Shown: positions 35,005 to 43,468 of the stretch, in pieces | How the letters are laid out: every line of letters starts with the position of its first letter | Numbering within the stretch: position 1 is the stretch's first letter | Assembly (NCBI GenBank): GCA_045540115.1 | Contig: JAZQGR010000075.1 | Coordinates: 84,848 to 148,847 of the forward strand | Origin: Colimorpha_A sp045540115 | Lineage (GTDB): Bacteria > Bacillota > Clostridia > Oscillospirales > CAG-272 | Length of the DNA stretch: 64,000 bases | Reading direction: 5' to 3' | Program-made: the position numbers and the translations under genes | The notes under the pieces: model-generated | Seen by the model: the letters and a program-made list of their open reading frames with translations, nothing else | Told to the model about the DNA's origin: nothing | Databases searched by the model: none

Positions 35005-35827
35005 AGAAAATGCGGAGCTGATTGCTTCTGCAATCGATGAATATCTTTCTGGTAGTATCGATGAAATTTCGGTGCTGACAGATTCGATGAAATACAGCGC
35101 ATCCTCGGGTGGAAAGAGAATAAGACCTTTTCTCACTCTTGAGGTTGCGAAAATGCTTGGCGGTAGGACCGAGGCGGCGCTTCCTTACGCATGCGCGATA
35201 GAGATGATACATACCTACTCGCTCATTCATGACGATCTGCCTTGTATGGATAATGACGATATAAGACGCGGTAAGCCCACCAATCATATAGTTTTCGGCG
35301 AGGCAAACGCGCTTTTGGCGGGCGATGCGCTTCTTACAAAGGCGTTTGAGATCGCAGCGACGAATAAACACGTGTTTAACTATGTTAACGTCGCGGCGGT
35401 TCTTCTCCTTGCACAAAATGCAGGTGCTGACGGAATGATCGGCGGTCAGGTTCTTGACCTTGCGGGCGAAAAGGAGCGTTTAAACGAAAAGACACACCTT
35501 ATGATGAATCGTATGAAGACCGGCTGTCTTATTCGTACAGCTGCACTTCTCGGTTGTCTTTCTGCCGATTTTGATGAAAATACGCCGGAATATGCCGACG
35601 TGAAAAAGTATGCCGAAAATATCGGCCTTGCGTTCCAGATCGAGGACGACATTCTCGATTATGGCACCGAGGACAATAAAACGACATTCCTTACGTTTAT
35701 GACTGTTGACGAGGCAAAGGCAAAGATCAAAGAGCTGACAAGCGAGGCGATCGATGTAATTTCGAAATACGACGGTAGCGAGACGCTTACCAAGTTTGCC
35801 CTTTACCTTTCAAATAGAGAAATATAA
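34979..35827 (+). CDS. Polyprenyl (farnesyl/geranyl-type) diphosphate synthase, shortened near the second Asp motif
   Basis: Condenses isopentenyl diphosphate with allylic diphosphates to make short prenyl chains for quinones, undecaprenol or hopanoids. The 282 residues keep the first Asp-rich motif IHDDLPCMDND (about 81-91), the GKRIRPFL loop, and the second motif QIEDDILD. After that the conserved VTG...LGKPVGSD segment is missing and the chain goes straight to YGTEDNKTTFL, a loss of about 13 residues compared with standard IspA. The ATG at 34979 has GGTGG 6 nt upstream. xseA-xseB-ispA order is typical of bacteria, so FPP synthase is the likely role. Confidence 0.88.
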   Translation: MKNLLLKIKENAELIASAIDEYLSGSIDEISVLTDSMKYSASSGGKRIRPFLTLEVAKMLGGRTEAALPYACAIEMIHTYSLIHDDLPCMDNDDIRRGKPTNHIVFGEANALLAGDALLTKAFEIAATNKHVFNYVNVAAVLLLAQNAGADGMIGGQVLDLAGEKERLNEKTHLMMNRMKTGCLIRTAALLGCLSADFDENTPEYADVKKYAENIGLAFQIEDDILDYGTEDNKTTFLTFMTVDEAKAKIKELTSEAIDVISKYDGSETLTKFALYLSNREI

Positions 35828-35829
35828 AA

Positions 35830-36585
35830 ATGCGACTTGACCAATTTTTAACCGAAAAGGGCTACGCCGAAACGCGCACGAAGGCAAAGAACCTTATCGA
35901 AAGCGGTTCGGTTACGGTGAACGCAAAGCTGATATTAAAGCCTGCATTTGACGTAAGCGAGGACGATGAAATATCCTGCAGAACAGACCTTGTCTGTCCA
36001 TACGTCAGCCGCGGCGGACTTAAGCTCGAAGGCGCGATCCGTGAGTTCGGTATCGATCCTGCGGGTGCTGTCTGCCTTGATGTCGGTGCTTCGTCAGGAG
36101 GCTTTACCGACTGCCTTCTAAAGCATGGCGCAAGCAAGGTGTATGCGGTGGATTCCGGAAGCGGTCAGCTTCATAAGTCCCTTCATTCCGACAGCCGCGT
36201 TATCTCGCTCGAAAACGTAAACGCGCGTTACTTGAGTGAAAAAGAGATACCCGAAAAGGCGGATATAATCGTCATGGACGTTTCGTTCATTTCTCAAACC
36301 AAGCTTTATCCCGCTATCGTTCCGCTTATGAAGGACGGTGGAATTTTCATCTCCCTTGTCAAGCCGCAGTTTGAAGTCGGACGGAGCGGTGTCGGAAAGG
36401 GCGGAATCGTTCGCGACGAAAAGAAACGAAAGGAAGCTGTTGACGCGGTAATATCCTGTGCGGCTTCTTACGGACTTAAAAATATAAAGACTGTTCTTTC
36501 CCCTATCAAGGGCGGAGACGGTAATACTGAATTTTTGGCATATTTTGTTTTAGACAACGAAAGGAGGCAGGATAGTGAAGATTGA
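35830..36585 (+). CDS. TlyA-family rRNA 2'-O-methyltransferase
   Basis: The 251 residues start with an S4 RNA-binding domain (MRLDQFLTEKGYAETRTKAK, then SGSVTVN), followed by an FtsJ-like methyltransferase domain. SAM motif I is LDVGASSGGFTDCLL (about 82), and the K-D-K-E catalytic residues are expected in the region through VMDVSFISQT and SLVKPQFEVG. TlyA 2'-O-methylates 16S and 23S rRNA; older hemolysin labels for this family are misleading. It starts 2 bp after the synthase stop and overlaps nadK by 11 bp. Confidence 0.94.
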   Translation: MRLDQFLTEKGYAETRTKAKNLIESGSVTVNAKLILKPAFDVSEDDEISCRTDLVCPYVSRGGLKLEGAIREFGIDPAGAVCLDVGASSGGFTDCLLKHGASKVYAVDSGSGQLHKSLHSDSRVISLENVNARYLSEKEIPEKADIIVMDVSFISQTKLYPAIVPLMKDGGIFISLVKPQFEVGRSGVGKGGIVRDEKKRKEAVDAVISCAASYGLKNIKTVLSPIKGGDGNTEFLAYFVLDNERRQDSED

Positions 36586-37417
36586 GGTTGCTTCAACGAT
36601 CATAAAGGATCCGGGGCTATTATATACCTCGGAGCTTATATCGATGCTCAAGGAACGCGGCGACGAGATTTGGCTCGATTGCGACGCTGATCCCGCCATT
36701 GAGGGAGTAAACGCGGGCGTATCGTCCTGCCCCGATATGATAATCGTTCTCGGCGGCGACGGCTCAATTATGAGAGCAGCAAGACGAGGAGCCGTTATCG
36801 GTGTTCCGATACTTGGCATCGACCTCGGTCGAGTAGGATATCTTGCTGAGCTTTCACCTGACGATAAGGAAGGACTTAAGGCTGTCCTTGGCGGAGAATA
36901 CTATATCGAGAAGCGTGCTCTTCTTGAGGTTTCGACTGTCAAAAACGGTTGCGAGACGGATGAGACGATGGTTGCGATAAACGACGTTGTTCTCTCGCAC
37001 GGAACGGTTTCGCGCCTTCTCGATACAGAAGTTTTCTGCGACGGAAGCTCTCTCGGTCGTTATCGCTCCGACGGATTCATAGTTGCTACACCAACGGGTT
37101 CAACTGCGTATTCGCTCTCGGCGGGAGGTCCTGTGCTTTCCCCCAAGCTTAAGGGTATATGTCTTACGCCAATATGTCCTCATTCGCTTACGGCAAGACC
37201 GATAATTGTCCCCGAGGACTCGCATATAGAGATCAAATACCTCTCGCCGTTACCCTCGCAATCCCATCTGACCGTCGACGGTAACGAAGCTGATATGCTT
37301 TGCTGTGGTGATTCGGTTACGGTTCGATGCTCGAGCCTGAGCGCGGATTTCATTCGTGCAAATAAAAAGCGTGATATCAGCTTTTACGATATTTTAAGAG
37401 AAAAAATGTCTGATTGA
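36575..37417 (+). CDS. nadK: NAD kinase
   Basis: ATP-dependent phosphorylation of NAD to NADP. The 280 residues show VLGGDGSIMRAARR (GGDG with the catalytic Asp), GIDLGRVGYLAEL, NDVVLSHG and DGFIVATPTGSTAYSLSAGGP. The start is GTG at 36575 with AAAGGAGG at 36560-36567, overlapping the tlyA end. It lies immediately before argR. The nadK-argR-recN order is a well known Firmicute arrangement. Confidence 0.96.
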   Translation: MKIEVASTIIKDPGLLYTSELISMLKERGDEIWLDCDADPAIEGVNAGVSSCPDMIIVLGGDGSIMRAARRGAVIGVPILGIDLGRVGYLAELSPDDKEGLKAVLGGEYYIEKRALLEVSTVKNGCETDETMVAINDVVLSHGTVSRLLDTEVFCDGSSLGRYRSDGFIVATPTGSTAYSLSAGGPVLSPKLKGICLTPICPHSLTARPIIVPEDSHIEIKYLSPLPSQSHLTVDGNEADMLCCGDSVTVRCSSLSADFIRANKKRDISFYDILREKMSD

Positions 37418-37427
37418 GGAAACGAAA

Positions 37428-37883
37428 ATGAAGTACAAAAGACATAATAAAATAATTGAGATAATAACGGAATACGATATTGAAACGCAGGACGAGCTTA
37501 TAAACAAGCTTCGCGAATCGGGCTTCGACGTAACGCAGGCGACTGTATCGCGAGACATTCGTTCGCTTAAGCTTGTCAAGGTTTCAACACCCGATCACCG
37601 CTATAAGTACGCCCTTTCTCCCCGTGATGATATCCATATTTCCGCAAAGTACAGAAACATCATAAGAGAGACGATAATCAAGGTCGATTTCGCCAACAAT
37701 TTCGTTGTTCTCAAAACCTACGCAGGTATGGCGCAGGCGGCAGCTGCCGCGATCGACGGAATGGGATGGAGCGAGCTTGTCGGAAGCATCGCGGGCGACG
37801 ATACCATTTTCGTGATGATGCGCGATAACACGGGCGCGATCGAATTTTCAGAAAAACTTAAACAGATAACGAGAGGAAACTGA
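37428..37883 (+). CDS. argR: Arginine repressor ArgR/AhrC
   Basis: The 151 residues have an N-terminal winged helix with FDVTQATVSRDIRSLKL (about residues 28-44) and a C-terminal hexamerisation/arginine-binding domain ending GSIAGDDTIFVMMRDN with the acidic pair that contacts arginine. It represses arginine biosynthesis and can activate catabolism. RBS GAGGAAA. The stop overlaps the recN start (TGATG). Confidence 0.96.
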   Translation: MKYKRHNKIIEIITEYDIETQDELINKLRESGFDVTQATVSRDIRSLKLVKVSTPDHRYKYALSPRDDIHISAKYRNIIRETIIKVDFANNFVVLKTYAGMAQAAAAAIDGMGWSELVGSIAGDDTIFVMMRDNTGAIEFSEKLKQITRGN

Positions 37884-39583
37884 TGTTATCATCACTTCAC
37901 ATTGAAAATATCGCCGTCATAAAGTACGCCGATATCGATTTTGAAAGCGGGTTTCAGGTCCTGACGGGTGAAACGGGAGCGGGTAAGAGTATTCTTATCG
38001 ACTGTATAAACCTGCTTCTCGGCGCTCGACCGAGCAAGGACCTTATCCGTAACGGCGAAACCAAGGCGATGGTATCGGGTCTGTTTACCGATATTGAGGC
38101 GCCGCTTTCCCGTCTGCCTTCCGAGCTTGATATTGCCCCCGACGAGGACGGCTGTATATTGCTTTCACGTACCTTTGACCTTGACGGTAAGGCTCAGACA
38201 AAGCTTAACGGCAGAACGATCCCCGCGTCGTTGCAAAGAGAGATAATGCCGTACCTTATCAATATTCACGGTCAGAATGATAACAGAATATTGATGTCGC
38301 TTTCGGCACAGCTTTCGTATCTTGACGGTTATGCGGGAAACGATGAGCTGCTTAACGAATATTCGGTAGTGTACGAGGCGCTTGATGCCTGCCGCAAGAG
38401 GATGCTTTCTCTTAAACGCGACGAAAGAGAAAAGGCGCGTATGAGCGAGCTTCTTCGATATCAGGTTAATGAAATTGACGAAGCGAAGCTAAAGATCGGC
38501 GAGGAAGAAGAACTTGAAAAGCGGCGCGAAAAGGTAAAGAATGCCGAAAAGATCCTCAAGCAGTCGCGACTTATAACAAAAGCACTTTACCGCGGAGAAA
38601 AGGCACTGCCTGCATACGAGCTTATAAAGAAGTCGGTAGCGGCTCTCGAAAGCATTTCGGAGTACGTGCCGAACGCGGAAGAGTATATCGAAAAGCTCAA
38701 TAATATGACGTATGAGCTTGAGGAGATCGGTCTTACCGTTTCTGATATAGCTGAAGCAGATTATGACGATCCCGAAGCTGAGCTTGATATTATAGAAACG
38801 CGTCTTGATCTTATTTCAAAGCTTGAAAAGAAGTACGGTATTGGTATTGAAGAGATCCTTTCCTTCCGCGAAAAAGCCGCAAATGAGCTCAAAGAGATTG
38901 AAAGTGCCGACGAGCTACTTGACGAGCTTCGGATCGAGTATTCAAAGCATAAAAAGAAAGCGACTGATCTTGCTTCGCGCCTGACGGAGAACCGTCAGAG
39001 GGCGGCGCTTACTCTTGAAAAGAGCGTTGTTGACGAGCTATCCTATCTTGAAATGCCGAAGGTGCGCTTCAAGGCCGATATCAAGCCGTCGCTTGACGAG
39101 AACGGCAAAACGAAGCTGATAAAGCATGGTGCTGACACGGTAGAATTTCTTCTGTCGGCAAACCCGGGTGAGCCGCTTAAGCCGTTATCGAAGATTGCTT
39201 CGGGCGGTGAGCTTTCAAGAATAATGCTCGCGCTCAAGAATATAAACTCCTACGGAAGCGAGGGCGAGACGCTGATATTCGACGAGATAGATACGGGCGT
39301 TTCGGGTAAGACCTCGCAGAAGATAGGAATACGCCTGCGCGCGTTGGCATCTAAAAACCAGGTAATATGCGTTACTCACTCGGCACAGATAGCCGCGGAG
39401 GCGCATGAGCATTATCTGATAAAGAAACAGGAAATCGACGGTAGGGTAGAAACCTCCGTTACACCTCTTAACAGAGAGGGAAGAATAAACGAGCTTGCCC
39501 GTATAATGGGCGGCGTAAACATCACAGACAAGCTTCTTCAGTCGGCGGCAGAAATGCTCGATACGGCTGGAAGCGACGCATAA
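37883..39583 (+). CDS. recN: DNA repair protein RecN
   Basis: An SMC-like ATPase in double-strand break repair. The 566 residues have Walker A in LTGETGAGKSILIDCINLL (about 32), two coiled-coil arms (about 150-300 and 320-370), the signature ASGGELSRIMLALKNI (about 435) and Walker B TLIFDEIDTGVSG. It is complete and typical in length, and starts within the argR stop codon. Confidence 0.97.
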   Translation: MLSSLHIENIAVIKYADIDFESGFQVLTGETGAGKSILIDCINLLLGARPSKDLIRNGETKAMVSGLFTDIEAPLSRLPSELDIAPDEDGCILLSRTFDLDGKAQTKLNGRTIPASLQREIMPYLINIHGQNDNRILMSLSAQLSYLDGYAGNDELLNEYSVVYEALDACRKRMLSLKRDEREKARMSELLRYQVNEIDEAKLKIGEEEELEKRREKVKNAEKILKQSRLITKALYRGEKALPAYELIKKSVAALESISEYVPNAEEYIEKLNNMTYELEEIGLTVSDIAEADYDDPEAELDIIETRLDLISKLEKKYGIGIEEILSFREKAANELKEIESADELLDELRIEYSKHKKKATDLASRLTENRQRAALTLEKSVVDELSYLEMPKVRFKADIKPSLDENGKTKLIKHGADTVEFLLSANPGEPLKPLSKIASGGELSRIMLALKNINSYGSEGETLIFDEIDTGVSGKTSQKIGIRLRALASKNQVICVTHSAQIAAEAHEHYLIKKQEIDGRVETSVTPLNREGRINELARIMGGVNITDKLLQSAAEMLDTAGSDA

Positions 39584-39599
39584 GAAAGGAACAACTAAA

Positions 39600-40826
39600 A
39601 TGACACTTTACGACGAACTTATTGCAAGAGGTCTTATCGCTCAGGTAACTAACGAGGATGAGATCAAAACTATGATAAACGAAGGTAAGGCGACCTTCTA
39701 TATCGGCTTTGACTGTACCGCCGATAGCTTGACGGCAGGACACTTTATGGCACTTACTCTTATGAAGCGTCTCCAGATGGCGGGCAACAAGCCGATAGCT
39801 CTTATCGGCGGCGGCACGACTATGATCGGCGACCCCTCTGGCAGAACCGATATGAGAAAGATGCTCACTAAAGAGGATATTGACCATAACGCTGAATGCT
39901 TCAAGCGTCAGATGGAAAGATTCATAGACTTCTCCGAGGGCAAGGCGCAGATGATAAACAACGCCGATTGGCTCCTTAAGCTGAATTACGTTGAACTTCT
40001 CCGCGAGGTCGGTGCCTGCTTCTCCGTTAACAATATGCTCAGAGCAAAGTGCTATGAGCAGAGAATGGAGAAGGGACTTTCATTCCTTGAATTTAACTAC
40101 ATGATAATGCAGTCCTACGACTTCTACTACCTCTTCAAGGAGTACGGCTGTAATATGCAGTTCGGTGGTGACGACCAGTGGTCGAATATGCTCGGCGGTA
40201 CTGAGCTTATAAGAAGAAAGCTCGGCAAGGACGCGCACGCTATGACGATTACTCTCCTTACCGACTCGCAGGGCAAGAAGATGGGTAAGACTGCAGGAAA
40301 CGCAGTATGGCTCGACGCTAAAAAGACGAGTCCCTACGATTTCTTCCAGTACTGGCGCAACGTTGCTGACTCCGACGTTCTTAAGTGCATAAGAATGCTT
40401 ACATTCCTCCCGATCGAAGAGATAAACGAGATGGATAAGTGGGAGGGCGCACAGCTCAATAAGGCAAAGGAGATCCTCGGCTACGAGCTTACCAAGATGG
40501 TTCACGGCGAGGAGGAAGCAAATAAAGCACTTGAGGCATCGAGAGCAGTATTTGCGAACGGCGGTGTATCTGCTGATATGCCTACTACCGAGCTTACTGC
40601 AGAAAATTTCGTTGACGGCTCTATTCTCGTTTCCGACCTTCTCGTTCTCGGAGGACTTGCTCCTTCAAAGGGCGAAGCAAAGCGTCTTATTCAGCAGGGT
40701 GGTATTCTCGTAAACGACGAAAAGGTTGCACAGTTTAACGCAAGCGTGGCGCTTGATACCTTCGGCGACGGACTTATTGTTAAGAAGGGCAAGAAGGTAT
40801 TCCATCGCTTCACCGTCAAGGCATAA
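39600..40826 (+). CDS. tyrS: Tyrosyl-tRNA synthetase
   Basis: A class Ic aminoacyl-tRNA synthetase of 408 residues. The HIGH-like motif reads SLTAGHFMAL (about 43-52), and the tyrosine/ATP pocket region QSYDFYYLFKEYGCNMQFGGDDQW is present. The KMSKS-like motif reads KKMGKTAGNAV, and the C-terminal S4 anticodon-binding domain ends with GGILVNDEKV. This is the bacterial TyrZ/TyrS form. No T-box leader is visible in the 16 bp before it, so it probably depends on the recN transcript. Confidence 0.96.
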   Translation: MTLYDELIARGLIAQVTNEDEIKTMINEGKATFYIGFDCTADSLTAGHFMALTLMKRLQMAGNKPIALIGGGTTMIGDPSGRTDMRKMLTKEDIDHNAECFKRQMERFIDFSEGKAQMINNADWLLKLNYVELLREVGACFSVNNMLRAKCYEQRMEKGLSFLEFNYMIMQSYDFYYLFKEYGCNMQFGGDDQWSNMLGGTELIRRKLGKDAHAMTITLLTDSQGKKMGKTAGNAVWLDAKKTSPYDFFQYWRNVADSDVLKCIRMLTFLPIEEINEMDKWEGAQLNKAKEILGYELTKMVHGEEEANKALEASRAVFANGGVSADMPTTELTAENFVDGSILVSDLLVLGGLAPSKGEAKRLIQQGGILVNDEKVAQFNASVALDTFGDGLIVKKGKKVFHRFTVKA

Positions 40827-40854
40827 TAACAGATCATCACTTATTTCATATAAT
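40826..40854 (+). promoter_or_regulatory. Candidate promoter before murB
   Basis: ATAACA (40826-40831), 17-bp spacer, TATAAT (40849-40854), 27 bp before the murB ATG. The -35 is a poor match, so it may be weak. Confidence 0.4.
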
Positions 40855-40881
40855 AGGTAAAAAACGAAAGGAGCAGATAAT

Positions 40882-41817
40882 ATGCTCTCAAACTCAAGTC
40901 TTCTTGAGCAATATTTGACCGATGCGGAAAACGAAGGGCTCCTGACTTACAGACGAGACCTTCCGCTTTCGACAGTATCTTCATTCCGTATAGGCGGAAA
41001 CGCTTCATACGTGATCTATCCGACAGTCTCTCACGAGATTGCGTCAGTATCAGCGTTCTGTAAGAGCATAAGCATACCGTGTATCGTTATCGGAAACGCT
41101 TCAAACCTACTCTTTTCCGACAGCGGTTACGAGGGAGCTGTCATCGTCACTACTCAGGTTAAGGATATTGTGATCGACGGTAATACCGTCAAGGTAGGAT
41201 GCGGAGCATCGCTTACTCATCTTGCTTCGGTTGTTGCTGAAGCATCACTTACGGGTCTTGAATTTGCCTATGGTATCCCCGGCACCGTCGGCGGTGCGGT
41301 CTATATGAACGCGGGCGCCTACGGCGGCGAGATCAAGGACGTTTGTTTATCCGTTACCGTTTATGACGGAGAGCTCGATGAGATTTACGACATCAAGGCA
41401 GAGGACTGCGGGTTCGGCTACCGCGAAAGCATTTTCCAAAATAGCGATAAAATTATTCTCGGCGCAAAGCTCCGTTTAAGTGAGGGCGTGCATAGCGACA
41501 TAACCGAAAAGATGAACTGTCTTATGCAGCAGCGTATCGATAAGCAGCCGCTTAACTATCCCTCGGCAGGCAGTACCTTCAAGCGTTATCCCGGGTTTTT
41601 TTCGGGTAAGCTTATAGAGGAAGCAGGACTGAAGGGTTATACAGTCGGCGGCGCGCAGGTCTCTGAAAAGCACGCGGGCTTTATAATCAATGTCGGTAAT
41701 GCGACGGCATCCGACGTTCTTGCACTTATCGGTCACATCAGGAGCGTAATAAAGGAAAATGTCGGTATTGAGCTTCAGACGGAAGTGAAATATATAGAAA
41801 ATCCGGCAGATAAATAA
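40882..41817 (+). CDS. murB: UDP-N-acetylenolpyruvoylglucosamine reductase MurB
   Basis: FAD-dependent reduction of UDP-GlcNAc-enolpyruvate to UDP-MurNAc. The 311 residues show the FAD-binding VIGNASNLLFSDSG, YGIPGTVGGAVYMNAGAYGG, the catalytic Ser in YPSAGSTFKR (type II MurB, lacking the Tyr loop), and the C-terminal Glu in the region VGIELQTEVKYI. GAAAGGAG RBS. whiA follows 1 bp after its stop. Confidence 0.95.
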   Translation: MLSNSSLLEQYLTDAENEGLLTYRRDLPLSTVSSFRIGGNASYVIYPTVSHEIASVSAFCKSISIPCIVIGNASNLLFSDSGYEGAVIVTTQVKDIVIDGNTVKVGCGASLTHLASVVAEASLTGLEFAYGIPGTVGGAVYMNAGAYGGEIKDVCLSVTVYDGELDEIYDIKAEDCGFGYRESIFQNSDKIILGAKLRLSEGVHSDITEKMNCLMQQRIDKQPLNYPSAGSTFKRYPGFFSGKLIEEAGLKGYTVGGAQVSEKHAGFIINVGNATASDVLALIGHIRSVIKENVGIELQTEVKYIENPADK

Positions 41818-41818
41818 T

Positions 41819-42694
41819 ATGTACGAGTCATTTTCACAAGATGTTAAAAACGAAATATCATCGTCGCACATAAAAAATAAATGTTGTAGGAAGGCATTTT
41901 TGCGTGGAATGATATTCGGCACTAACGCCCAAGACGATAGTGCTCTTTATCTTGAAAGCGAAAATCCTTCGGTTGTAATGCACTACGCAAAGCTGATTAA
42001 GGAAATAACGGGGCGACGCAAGGAAAGCGACATTTCCTTTACTGCAATAACCGATCAGGATCGTCTTGATGAGCTATGCTCACTTCTTGATATCAAAAGT
42101 GTTGACGACTCTGTTTCACCCGTCAGCGGCTGTGAGGAATGTGTAAAGTCCTTTATTAAGGGCGCGTTTTTGACCTGCGGTACGGTTACCTATCCCGAGA
42201 ACTCATATCACATGGAGTTTCTTGTGCGCGGTAACGAGAGGGCTGAAACGATAATGTCGATTCTCGGTCAGATCGGCACGAATCCTAAGCTTATTGAGCG
42301 TCGAAGCGGCTTCTTCGGAGTGTATTTCAAGGATAGCGAGAGCGTGCTTGATATGTTCGGCATACTCGGTGCAAACAGAGCAACTTTCAAGATGCTTGAC
42401 GTAAAGATGTATAAGGATTTCCGCAACAATATAAACCGCGTAAACAACTGCGAAATGGCAAATATGGGAAAGACCGCGGCGGCGTTTGAAGCACAGATGC
42501 GTGCGATCGAAAAAATAGTTAACGCGGGCAAGCTGGACGAGCTACCCGATGAGCTTAAGACTACGCTCGATCTTCGTGCTGCATTTCCGAGCGCGACCTT
42601 AAAGGAGCTTGCCGAAATGCATACTCCGCCGATTACTAAGTCGGGAGTTAATCATCGTTTACAGAAAATACAGCTTTTTGCTGAAAAATTGTAA
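41819..42694 (+). CDS. whiA: DNA-binding protein WhiA
   Basis: WhiA has a degenerate LAGLIDADG homing-endonuclease-like N-terminal part and a C-terminal helix-turn-helix, FPSATLKELAEMHTPPITKSGVNHRLQKI region, both visible in the 291 residues. In Firmicutes it influences cell division and chromosome segregation; in actinobacteria it controls sporulation. It normally sits in yvcJ-yvcK-whiA, but here it follows murB alone, without the other two. Confidence 0.93.
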   Translation: MYESFSQDVKNEISSSHIKNKCCRKAFLRGMIFGTNAQDDSALYLESENPSVVMHYAKLIKEITGRRKESDISFTAITDQDRLDELCSLLDIKSVDDSVSPVSGCEECVKSFIKGAFLTCGTVTYPENSYHMEFLVRGNERAETIMSILGQIGTNPKLIERRSGFFGVYFKDSESVLDMFGILGANRATFKMLDVKMYKDFRNNINRVNNCEMANMGKTAAAFEAQMRAIEKIVNAGKLDELPDELKTTLDLRAAFPSATLKELAEMHTPPITKSGVNHRLQKIQLFAEKL

Positions 42695-42704
42695 GGAGAC
42701 CGAC

Positions 42705-43433
42705 ATGAAATATACTTATGGACTTCAGCTTTACAGCGTCCGTGATATTACTGAGAAAAATCTCCCGATGGCGCTTGAACAGGTTGCCGCTCTCGGCTAT
42801 AAAGAGGTCGAATTTGCCGGATTTTTTGGCTATTCGGCAGAAAAAATAAAGGAGATGCTCGATAAAAACGGACTTGCCGTTTCGGGTACTCATACCGGCT
42901 GGGACGAGCTTACTCCCGAGAACATCGAAAAGACCGTTGAATATCACGAGGTCATCGGTAATCATAATATCATCGTTCCGGGCGCAGATCTCAACACTCT
43001 TGAAAAGATAGAAAAGTTTTGCGAGGTAATGAATTTCGCACAGCCGAAATTGAACAAAGAGGGAATATCCCTTGCTTTCCATAACCATTCGCGCGAATTT
43101 GAACTTCAAAGCTGGGGTTCAACCATTCATTCAGAGCTTGAAAAGAGATTGGGTATTGATTTTGAGATTGATACCTTTTGGGCATTCAACGCAGGATGCG
43201 ATCCTATTGAGGTCATGGATCGTCTGAAGGACAGAATCAAGGTCATTCACCTCAAGGATGGTTTTAAGGGCGGAGTGGGTAAGCCTCTCGGTCAGGGTGA
43301 GGCACCTATTAAGGCGATCAGAGATTACGCATACGAGCACGGCTTCGGCATCGTAGTTGAGAGCGAAACGCTTACCCCGGATGGATTGACCGAAGCAAAG
43401 GAATGTATCAAATTTCTTAAAACAATAGATTAA
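42705..43433 (+). CDS. Sugar phosphate isomerase/epimerase-like TIM-barrel protein
   Basis: The 242 residues match the AP endonuclease-2/xylose isomerase-like family (PF01261). There is an N-terminal GLQLYSVRD, a metal-site FHNHSREFE (about residue 121), VIHLKDGFKGG and a C-terminal VVESETLTPDG with the acidic ligand. These enzymes act on polyols or keto-sugars, and the substrate is unknown. ATG 42705 has AAGGAG at 42693-42698. It lies between whiA and dnaE. Confidence 0.87.
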   Translation: MKYTYGLQLYSVRDITEKNLPMALEQVAALGYKEVEFAGFFGYSAEKIKEMLDKNGLAVSGTHTGWDELTPENIEKTVEYHEVIGNHNIIVPGADLNTLEKIEKFCEVMNFAQPKLNKEGISLAFHNHSREFELQSWGSTIHSELEKRLGIDFEIDTFWAFNAGCDPIEVMDRLKDRIKVIHLKDGFKGGVGKPLGQGEAPIKAIRDYAYEHGFGIVVESETLTPDGLTEAKECIKFLKTID

Positions 43434-43468
43434 ATGTTTTGAAAATTTACTGAAAGGAGGATAAGGTG

